Made by a program: the position numbers and the translations under genes
The notes under the pieces: generated by a model
The model's database searches: none
The model's input: only the letters and a program-made list of their open reading frames with translations
What the model was told of the DNA's origin: nothing
Part shown: positions 1 through 5,401 of the stretch, in pieces
Position numbering within the stretch: the first letter of the stretch is position 1
Layout: each line of letters opens with the position of its first letter
Source of the DNA: Deltaproteobacteria bacterium
GTDB taxonomy: Bacteria; Desulfobacterota; Dissulfuribacteria; Dissulfuribacterales; QOAL01
Assembly: GCA_027068235.1 (NCBI GenBank)
Contig: JAMOUE010000442.1
Location: 1 to 5,401 of the forward strand
DNA: 5,401 nucleotides
Direction: 5' to 3'

Positions 1-194
1 CAGAACCTATCCATAACAGCAATGTTCTAGTTGTTCATGGAGGTATAGCATCAGGTTCTTCCATGTCCATAGGACATTCCCATACTACACCATCAAAACA
101 TAGATTTTTCGTCTATGGAAATGCCCGTGGAGGAACAACTCTTGGCCGCGGCGTGCTTATAGAGGTTGGTTATTTAAAAAGGATACGGCTCTAG
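1..194 (+). CDS. C-terminal fragment of a probable PilX-like minor pilin (5' end outside window)
   Basis: The frame starting at base 3 is open from the window edge to a TAG at 192-194 and gives 63 residues. The tail contains FFVYGNARGGTTLGRGVLIE, then a Tyr and a basic end (KRIRL). This pattern, a beta strand, a small Gly/Arg loop, then a strand with Ile-Glu and an aromatic, resembles the last strands of PilX-type minor pilins, which help prime pilus assembly in the inner membrane. The call leans on context, because pilX normally sits directly before pilY1, and pilY1 starts 28 nt downstream with its own ribosome binding site. No prepilin leader is visible because the N-terminus is missing. 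It could instead be the end of another minor pilin such as PilW or a FimT/GspH-type protein. That the frame is coding is fairly likely; the family is tentative. Confidence 0.5.
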   Translation, partial: EPIHNSNVLVVHGGIASGSSMSIGHSHTTPSKHRFFVYGNARGGTTLGRGVLIEVGYLKRIRL

Positions 195-209
195 GCTTTT
201 GAAAATATC

Positions 210-214
210 GGAGG
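210..214 (+). promoter_or_regulatory. Ribosome binding site of pilY1
   Basis: A perfect GGAGG lies 8 nt before the ATG at 223. It fixes the start of the large gene and shows independent translation initiation after the upstream stop at 192-194. Confidence 0.85.
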
Positions 215-222
215 TTTAACCC

Positions 223-3200
223 ATGGTTAATACTAAAAAAATTATAATAGGGAAGTTTACCCTCATTTTATTCACAGCCCTGTACATAACTGCTTGGACT
301 GCTTGCAGAACCCTGGCTATTGAAATAGATGACCTCCCAATGGAGACTACTGTAAGGGCTGCAGCAGCCAATATCATGTTTGTACTGGATGATTCTGGCA
401 GCATGGACTGGGAATTCATGACTAAAGAGCCAAATGGAATTTTTGACCCAAATAACACAGGCCGTTGGTGGCGAAGTTATCTATATGTTTTCGATTATGA
501 TGATTACAGCCCTGATGATGACCATAATTACCATTTTAATCCAGGTTGTCTGGATGATGATGGGAAAAAATTCTGGAAAGGGCAATGGTATGGTTACAAC
601 CGCATTTTCTATAACCCCTTCACGGAATATAAACCCTGGCCAGGTGCTTCATATGGCAATGCAGATACTCAGCATCCCCGGTCCAATCCTGTTCACAGCT
701 CTCCCACCTTTGATTTGACTCAGACCTTCTTAGAATTTGGTAGCACAAGCTCATCAGATGACCATGGCAACACCTACACCGAAGCTACCCCTATAGAATG
801 CAATACTTCGTACACCGCCCAATTGGAAACCAACGGAGACCATGACGTTTTCAAAATAGTACTGCAAACCGATGGAAACCTAATTGCAAGAACTCGCAAC
901 ACTTCAGAATGTACTGATACTATGGGCAGAATATTAGATTCTTCTGGCAATGAATATAGGGCAAATGAATATGCTGATTCATGGACAGATCCTTATAGTG
1001 GAGATGGCAATTTTTATGACGATGACTGCATTAATGCATCTTATTGTGATATGAGTTGTGACCCTAATAGAGACAGGAATTTTTATATATCCTTAAACAA
1101 TGTTCAAGCTGGTACATATTACATTGATGTTAGAGGTTGGAACAGTACCACTGGCTCTTATATCCTTGACATTGCTTTTAGTGGAACATGTGAAACACCC
1201 GACCCTTCATTAGAACCAATTGTTATAAAAAATGCCCACTACTTCGTGGTTGATGATACAGACAATGACAACGAATATGACCCTGGAGAAGAGATATATC
1301 TTGTAAATTTCAAAAACTTCAGCCCTGTTGAAAGAGAAATTTACAGATTTACAGATGCCAACAGCGATGGGAAGATCGCACAAGAGGAGTTAGAGCTATT
1401 AAATACTCCGCCATCATTTTTAATTATACGTACACCTGAAGAGGATCTCCAAAATTTTGCGAATTGGTTTTCTTATTATAGAAAACGGGAATTAACAGCT
1501 AAAGCCGCTGTTTCTACGGCTATAGCAAAACTTAGTGGTATAAATGTTGGCTTCTATTCTATAAATGAACGTTTGACACAAGAAGTGCTCAACCTTGATC
1601 TTCACCGTGACTATTTATTGGGTGAGCTGTTTGGGCTTGACTCCAATGGCGGTACGCCACTTCGAACTGCACTTTTGAACGTAGGACGTTACTTTGACGC
1701 TAATGATGGCAGTACAGGCAATATCGGATCAGCTCCTTGGGCCTCTGAGGCAGATGGGGGAGCCTGTCAGCAGGCCTTTGCCATCGTTATGACCGATGGC
1801 TATTGGAACGGAAATTCACCAAATGTAGGTAATGTAGATGGTGATGATGGTGTTCCCTTTGCAGACAATTACTCAAACACATTGGCAGATGTTGCCCGAA
1901 AATTCTATGATGCAGACTTGAACAATTCACTTCCCAATATCGTTCCACAAAATGCTTGTGACCAAAACAATAGGCAGCACTTAGTAACTTACACCATATC
2001 TTTCGGTCTAGAAGGAGAATTAGTACCTGATTTTAGAAGTTATCATCCATGTATGCTGGATGTTATCAATAGTGAACCTGGTGCTCCTCCACCACCACAA
2101 TGGCCGAATCCGAATGACTGCAGTGCGTGTGCTAAAAAAATAGATGATCTGTGGCATGCTGGAATAAATGGCCGTGGGGCCTACTATTCTGCAGGCAATC
2201 CAGATCAATTGATAGGAGCACTTGAGGCAATTATGGAAAATATCAAGGCCCGGACTGCCTCTGGTGCAGCAGTTTCCATAAATAGCGAAGAGCTTACCAC
2301 AGACAGTATTCTATACCAGGCCTCTTATGATTCAGCCCTTTGGACTGGCAACCTCAAAGCTTTTAACTTAGACCCCGTTACTGGTGAAAATTCTACTGTA
2401 TTGTGGGAAGGTCAGTTAAAACTTCTTGACCAGGATTGGGATAGTGGAAGAAGAATTATTACTTCAGATGGCACAACAGGCCACCCATTTCGTTTTAATA
2501 ATCTGACTACAGCCCAAAAGGATTATTTGGGAAGTGATGATGCTACTCAGCAAAAGGTCGTAGAATTCATAAGAGGCAAAGAAGTTGCAGACATGAGAAT
2601 ACGCCCCAAAATAAATGACAAGGTGATGAAACTCGGAGATCTCGTTCATTCGGCTCCAACCCTTGTAAACGATACAGTATTTGTTGGCGGCAATGACGGC
2701 ATGTTACATGCTTTTAATGCCCAAACAGGTGAAGAAAGATTCGCATTTGTACCTAATTCTGTGTTTCCTCATTTAGCAGAGCTTGCGGATATAAATTATG
2801 ATCATAGGTTTTATGTTGACCTAACTCCTACTGTAACACTTCATGCCACTGTTAATGGAAACAGTAATCAAAGAGTACTTGTTGGGGGCTTAGGAGCTGG
2901 AGGAAAAGGCTATTTTGCCTTGAATATAACTGATGCAGATACAATAAATGATGGATCCTCTGAAGCAGACGTGGCCTCCATGTTTCTTTGGGAATACCCA
3001 ACATCAGCTGCAGATCCAGACCTTGGCATAAGCCTCAGCAAGGTCTCTATAGTAAAAACACTTTCCTCATCCCATCCCTATGTAGCAATATTTGGCAATG
3101 GTTACAACAGCACCAATGGCCATGCCATACTGTATATTCTTGACCTTTCCACTGGCGATGTAATCAAAAAGCTGGATACAGGCATTGGCGGCGATAACGG

Positions 3201-4200
3201 ACTTTCTACCCCAGCAGTTATAGATATAGATGGTGATTTTATTGGCGATTATGTATATGCAGGAGATCTACAAGGTAATTTATGGAAGTTCGATATAACT
3301 TCCAGTAATCCGGATGATTGGGATATTGCCTTTTATGACGGCACTACTCCCAAACCACTATTTAAGGCCATAGGCCAGCCAATTACAGCAAGGCCAGATG
3401 TAATGCGCCATTGTACTCAACATGGTTTTATGGTGATTTTTGGAACTGGAAAATTTCTTGGAGAACCTGATCTTATAGACTCATCCATTCAATCAATCTA
3501 TGGAATATGGGACTATGGAGATCCAGACTCATCTTCAGAATATGTAGGTTCTTTTGATCCCAACAGCGGCACCTTTAATCCTGCCCCAGAAATAGCAAAC
3601 AACAACGTGGAGCTCTTGCATCAGGCCATCATCAACACGCAAACAGTAGGTGGTGTACAATACCGCACAATATCAGATGAAGAAGCAAACTGGTCAACAG
3701 AAGAGGAATCTGATGGAACTCACCTGCCTGACCCCAAAGGAGAAACCGCTGATCCAGCCCATATAGGCTGGTATATAAACCTAGGCGGTTCAGGCTATGA
3801 AGGAGAACGTCTGGCAAGGGATATTATTATCCGAAATGGTAAAGCAATCATCATAACCATTATTCCAAATGATTCGCCATGTTCTGGAGGCGGCCGCTCT
3901 GTGCTCTATGAAGTAGATGCCTGTGACGGCAGCCGGGTTGAAAAACCAGTTTTTGATGTAAATGAAGATCAAACACTGGATGAAGAAGACACCATAGCCA
4001 TACCTGGATTGGGAGACGAAGTTCCAACAGGCCGCGTCTTTGAAATGCTGCTTCACGATCCCATTTTTGTTCAGATTCCTAGGAATATAACTGGTCCAAT
4101 TAGACAAGAATTTAAGTATTTTAGCACTTCTCAGGGAACCATTGCACGGGTCAGAGAACCTGGTGATTTTACAGGAATCTACTACTGGATTGAGTGGTAA
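223..4200 (+). CDS. pilY1: PilY1, type IV pilus tip-associated adhesin / biogenesis factor with vWA and beta-propeller domains
   Basis: PilY1 is a large exported protein linked to the pilus tip; it promotes assembly, counters retraction and mediates surface contact. A signal peptide spans residues 1-32 (basic start, hydrophobic core, likely cleavage after T-L-A). A vWA domain follows with a MIDAS: D56-x-S58-x-S60, Thr478 in GGTPLR and Asp525 in MTDGYWNG. The stretch NRIFYNPFTEYKPWPG (126-141) is typical of PilY1. Residues about 180-320 form an extra PPC-like beta domain. Two EF-hand-type loops lie at 345-356 and 378-389. The C-terminal propeller runs from about 800 to 1325 and includes VGGNDGMLHAFNAQTGEERF, GGLGAGGKGYFALNI and GTGKFLG. 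It carries the family calcium loop DxDxDxxxD at 1001-1009 (DIDGDFIGD), and a further acidic loop lies at 1245-1256. The 1325 residues exceed the 1161 of the Pseudomonas aeruginosa protein, partly through the inserted domain. There are many cysteines, including a CSAC pair at 633-636, and I see no RGD. The gene is intact. Family assignment is firm; tip location and calcium response are inferred from homologues. Confidence 0.95.
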   Translation: MVNTKKIIIGKFTLILFTALYITAWTACRTLAIEIDDLPMETTVRAAAANIMFVLDDSGSMDWEFMTKEPNGIFDPNNTGRWWRSYLYVFDYDDYSPDDDHNYHFNPGCLDDDGKKFWKGQWYGYNRIFYNPFTEYKPWPGASYGNADTQHPRSNPVHSSPTFDLTQTFLEFGSTSSSDDHGNTYTEATPIECNTSYTAQLETNGDHDVFKIVLQTDGNLIARTRNTSECTDTMGRILDSSGNEYRANEYADSWTDPYSGDGNFYDDDCINASYCDMSCDPNRDRNFYISLNNVQAGTYYIDVRGWNSTTGSYILDIAFSGTCETPDPSLEPIVIKNAHYFVVDDTDNDNEYDPGEEIYLVNFKNFSPVEREIYRFTDANSDGKIAQEELELLNTPPSFLIIRTPEEDLQNFANWFSYYRKRELTAKAAVSTAIAKLSGINVGFYSINERLTQEVLNLDLHRDYLLGELFGLDSNGGTPLRTALLNVGRYFDANDGSTGNIGSAPWASEADGGACQQAFAIVMTDGYWNGNSPNVGNVDGDDGVPFADNYSNTLADVARKFYDADLNNSLPNIVPQNACDQNNRQHLVTYTISFGLEGELVPDFRSYHPCMLDVINSEPGAPPPPQWPNPNDCSACAKKIDDLWHAGINGRGAYYSAGNPDQLIGALEAIMENIKARTASGAAVSINSEELTTDSILYQASYDSALWTGNLKAFNLDPVTGENSTVLWEGQLKLLDQDWDSGRRIITSDGTTGHPFRFNNLTTAQKDYLGSDDATQQKVVEFIRGKEVADMRIRPKINDKVMKLGDLVHSAPTLVNDTVFVGGNDGMLHAFNAQTGEERFAFVPNSVFPHLAELADINYDHRFYVDLTPTVTLHATVNGNSNQRVLVGGLGAGGKGYFALNITDADTINDGSSEADVASMFLWEYPTSAADPDLGISLSKVSIVKTLSSSHPYVAIFGNGYNSTNGHAILYILDLSTGDVIKKLDTGIGGDNGLSTPAVIDIDGDFIGDYVYAGDLQGNLWKFDITSSNPDDWDIAFYDGTTPKPLFKAIGQPITARPDVMRHCTQHGFMVIFGTGKFLGEPDLIDSSIQSIYGIWDYGDPDSSSEYVGSFDPNSGTFNPAPEIANNNVELLHQAIINTQTVGGVQYRTISDEEANWSTEEESDGTHLPDPKGETADPAHIGWYINLGGSGYEGERLARDIIIRNGKAIIITIIPNDSPCSGGGRSVLYEVDACDGSRVEKPVFDVNEDQTLDEEDTIAIPGLGDEVPTGRVFEMLLHDPIFVQIPRNITGPIRQEFKYFSTSQGTIARVREPGDFTGIYYWIEW

Positions 4201-4206
4201 AAGGAG
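4201..4206 (+). promoter_or_regulatory. Ribosome binding site deciding the start of the lysine-rich protein
   Basis: AAGGAG directly follows the pilY1 stop codon and lies 7 nt before the ATG at 4214. It supports this start over the in-frame ATG at 4142, which lies inside pilY1, lacks such a site and would place 24 polar residues before the signal peptide. Confidence 0.85.
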
Positions 4207-4213
4207 ATATATA

Positions 4214-4639
4214 ATGAAAATAAAAAATATTATATCCTGGGTGGTTTTAATCATCAGCATAATGGCCTTCGTCCTTGGTATTGCAAAGGCCTTTTCAGGT
4301 GAAGCCCTTGCTGCTTCTGGCAAAACACGCACATATACTGGCCATGTTAATTTTATCCACAAAAATAAAATAGTTATAGATGATTTTGAAATGGAACTGG
4401 CCACAGGTATCGGCCATATAAGAAAGGGCTCCTATGTTCAATTTACCCTTGATGAGCAAGGCCGGGTCATCAAGATCAAAAAAGCTGCTTCAAAGCCTTC
4501 TAAAGCAAGAAAGGCTAACCATAAAGCCAAGAAAAAAAGAGGTTACAAGTCCAACCCTAAAAAGCCGATAACAAAACCAAACCCAGCAAAAACAGGTCCC
4601 AAAATCAAAAAAAGAAATGGTGTTTGGCGTAATTATTAG
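4214..4639 (+). CDS. Small exported protein with a beta-rich domain and a lysine-rich C-terminal tail, function unknown
   Basis: I do not recognise a named family. The 141-residue product starts with a basic MKIKN and a hydrophobic stretch (about 7-26), then an A-L-A motif at 31-33 suited to signal peptidase cleavage; an uncleaved membrane anchor is also possible. Residues about 38-90 alternate hydrophobic and polar positions (TYTGHVNFIHKNKIVIDDFE, then GSYVQFTLDEQGRVIKIKK), suggesting a small beta-barrel, loosely like OB-fold or DUF5666-type domains. Residues 87-139 hold 22 Lys/Arg, and no Asp or Glu occurs from 87 to the end; Pro and Asn are frequent, so the tail is probably disordered and strongly cationic. 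The gene begins 13 nt after pilY1 and ends 37 nt before the prepilin gene, so it is very likely co-transcribed and works at the cell envelope with the pilus. Binding to an anionic partner (DNA, lipopolysaccharide, exopolysaccharide, or acidic PilY1) is inference from charge alone. Coding status is secure; function is open. Confidence 0.85.
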   Translation: MKIKNIISWVVLIISIMAFVLGIAKAFSGEALAASGKTRTYTGHVNFIHKNKIVIDDFEMELATGIGHIRKGSYVQFTLDEQGRVIKIKKAASKPSKARKANHKAKKKRGYKSNPKKPITKPNPAKTGPKIKKRNGVWRNY

Positions 4640-4660
4640 ACCTAATTATTAAAAGTTTAA

Positions 4661-4666
4661 GAAAGG
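4661..4666 (+). promoter_or_regulatory. Ribosome binding site of the prepilin gene
   Basis: GAAAGG lies 10 nt before the ATG at 4677. It is a moderate site in an AT-rich 37-nt gap. No promoter or riboswitch fits in that gap, so translation is most likely from the operon message. Confidence 0.6.
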
Positions 4667-4676
4667 TGTTTTTATT

Positions 4677-5087
4677 ATGAAATATAAAATTCTAACTAAC
4701 AAATGCAGGGGCTTTACGTTAATAGAAATAATGATGGTTGTTCTTATTATCGGGATTCTGTTGACAGTGTCAGTACCTCTTTATTCCCGTTATATAAATT
4801 CATCAAAATGCGTGGATGCCGAAGTTGCTGCACATGATACCATGCTTGCTCTTGCTCGAGAACTGGCAGATTCTGGCACAGCTCCATCTAGTTCGAGCTA
4901 TGCCAACTCGCATACTCTGCCAAGTGGAGAAACACTAGCATATCCAACAAATGTAGAAGTGAAATTTTCGGGCAGTGGCACCCAAGCAGATCCTTTTGTA
5001 GTTAATGCAAAAAGGAGCAATCCAACTTGCCCTAAGGGAGATGGAGAATACACTTTAATTCAAGGCCAGACTACAGGCATTTGGTAG
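4677..5087 (+). CDS. Type IVa prepilin (PilE/PilA-like), last gene of the minor-pilin operon
   Basis: This is a pilus subunit made as a 136-residue precursor. The short basic leader (residues 1-12, ending K-C-R-G) precedes the prepilin peptidase site G12|F13, followed by TLIEIMMVVLIIGILLTVSV, the hydrophobic N-terminal helix. Glu17 is the conserved Glu5 of the mature protein. Cleavage by PilD and N-methylation of Phe13 would give a 124-residue subunit, small for a type IVa pilin. Two cysteines remain in the mature part, Cys45 just after the helix and Cys117 near the end (NPTCPKGDGEY); they could form one disulfide linking the helix base to the C-terminal loop. The middle (about 66-105) is rich in Ser, Gly and Thr. 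Its position after pilY1 matches pilE, a minor pilin that couples PilY1/PilVWX to the fibre, but a major-pilin role cannot be excluded, so no symbol is given. A terminator follows 33 nt after the stop. Confidence 0.93.
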   Translation: MKYKILTNKCRGFTLIEIMMVVLIIGILLTVSVPLYSRYINSSKCVDAEVAAHDTMLALARELADSGTAPSSSSYANSHTLPSGETLAYPTNVEVKFSGSGTQADPFVVNAKRSNPTCPKGDGEYTLIQGQTTGIW

Positions 5088-5120
5088 TTCATGAATTGAT
5101 TAAGGGCATATTTTTATCTG

Positions 5121-5149
5121 AAAAGCGGTCTTTATGGGCCGCTTTTTTT
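5121..5149 (+). terminator. Rho-independent terminator closing the pilus operon
   Basis: A 10-bp stem pairs AAAAGCGGTC (5121-5130) with GGCCGCTTTT (5137-5146) around the 6-nt loop TTTATG; there is one G-U wobble and the remaining pairs are Watson-Crick. A run of seven T follows at 5143-5149, overlapping the stem base. It sits 33 nt after the prepilin stop, in the right orientation to end the operon. The A-rich left arm means it might also work weakly in reverse. Confidence 0.92.
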
Positions 5150-5401
5150 ACCAATTATTAAAAATCACGTTTGGCTCTATAGACGAAAATGGTTAAAAAG
5201 TTAAGTGTTTAATGATTTATGGAAAATTTTATATTCATCCTGACAACAGCTTTAATTTTTAGCTCAACGGCTTGTTGTGCCGGAGATAGTGTTTTACGCA
5301 AAAAAACTCTGTAGCAACATCGAAGGGCTTTCTGCCTGCCCTGGTTGTTTTTCTTATTTATGATCCTGCTCAAAGTGGGCCCGAACATATATTGCATTGA
5401 G
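5150..5401. other. AT-rich region after the terminator, no supported gene
   Basis: The 252 bases after the terminator contain no gene I can defend. A 31-codon ORF at 5219-5314 (+) encodes a hydrophobic, signal-peptide-like segment (FIFILTTALIFSSTACCAG) but lacks a clear ribosome binding site. After its TAG the same frame stays open to the window edge, including an ATG at 5360 followed by ILLKVGPNIYCIE, again with no ribosome binding site. A 62-codon minus-strand ORF covers 5209-5397; its product is basic and matches nothing I know. The stretch may be a promoter and leader region, a decayed gene, or the start of a gene beyond the window. I could not identify a convincing -35/-10 pair or sigma-54 site. 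Confidence 0.5.

Noticed and set aside
99..119. CATAGA / TCTATG inverted repeat with a 7-nt loop
   Set aside because: It lies inside the coding end of the upstream gene and is only 6 bp. A stem this short is expected by chance and no T-tract or operator context follows.
298..318. Possible lipobox in PilY1 around Cys28
   Set aside because: The residues before Cys28 are W-T-A, not the usual Leu-Ala/Ser-Gly/Ala pattern. A signal peptidase I site after Ala32 (T-L-A) fits better and agrees with PilY1 not being a lipoprotein.
434..718. 94-residue + strand ORF inside pilY1 in another frame
   Set aside because: It lies wholly within the N-terminal vWA coding region of pilY1, has no ribosome binding site, and its Met/Ile-rich composition is what Asp-rich GAT codons give when read out of frame.
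4142..4213. Upstream in-frame ATG extending the lysine-rich protein by 24 residues
   Set aside because: The extension overlaps the pilY1 3' end, has no ribosome binding site, and would bury the signal peptide behind a polar stretch. The ATG at 4214 has AAGGAG at the right distance.
3790..4404. 204-residue minus-strand ORF across the pilY1 end and the lysine-rich gene
   Set aside because: It is antisense to two well-supported genes with ribosome binding sites and known or signal-peptide features, and shows no recognisable domain of its own.
4532..4539. A7 run in the lysine-rich gene as a programmed frameshift site
   Set aside because: The run follows from consecutive Lys codons and is not in the X XXY YYZ register needed for -1 slippage. 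The zero frame continues normally to its stop.
5323..5352. AGGGC / GCCCT hairpin followed by T-rich sequence as a second terminator
   Set aside because: It has only a 5-bp stem with an 8-nt loop, and the T run is interrupted and does not follow directly. It is much weaker than the terminator at 5121-5149.
5209..5397. 62-residue minus-strand ORF after the terminator
   Set aside because: No family is recognised, its start lies at the window edge with no visible ribosome binding site, and the composition gives no support for coding.

Overview
The window holds the end of a type IV pilus minor-pilin / tip-adhesin operon. All genes are on the + strand and the operon closes at a strong intrinsic terminator. 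DNA is fairly AT-rich (roughly 40 % GC by eye). The reading order is a fragment resembling a PilX C-terminus, then PilY1, a small exported lysine-rich protein, and a type IVa prepilin. This matches the pilV-pilW-pilX-pilY1-pilE order of gamma- and deltaproteobacteria. The low GC, the extra small gene and the Asp/Asn-rich PilY1 suggest an environmental deltaproteobacterium (Desulfobacterota-like). That placement is inference; there is no rRNA or other marker here.

Layout: 1-194 is the 3' end of an upstream gene, probably a PilX-like minor pilin. 223-4200 is a 1325-residue PilY1 with a signal peptide, an N-terminal von Willebrand A (vWA) region with a complete MIDAS, and the C-terminal PilY1 beta-propeller with its calcium loop. 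4214-4639 is a 141-residue exported protein with a short beta-rich domain and a highly basic tail. 4677-5087 is a 136-residue prepilin with a classical G|FTLIE cleavage site. 5121-5149 is a Rho-independent terminator. 5150-5401 holds no gene I can support: one short signal-peptide-like ORF and an open frame running off the window end.

How the genes work together: in known systems the minor pilins prime pilus assembly and place PilY1 at the tip, where its vWA domain takes part in surface adhesion or sensing and calcium binding to the propeller controls extension and retraction. The short gaps (28, 13 and 37 nt), each with a ribosome binding site, indicate one transcript.

The most notable features are an extra beta-sandwich domain resembling PPC (bacterial pre-peptidase C-terminal) nested inside the PilY1 vWA region, four acidic calcium-type loops in the same protein, and the uncharacterised lysine-rich exported protein between pilY1 and the pilin gene.
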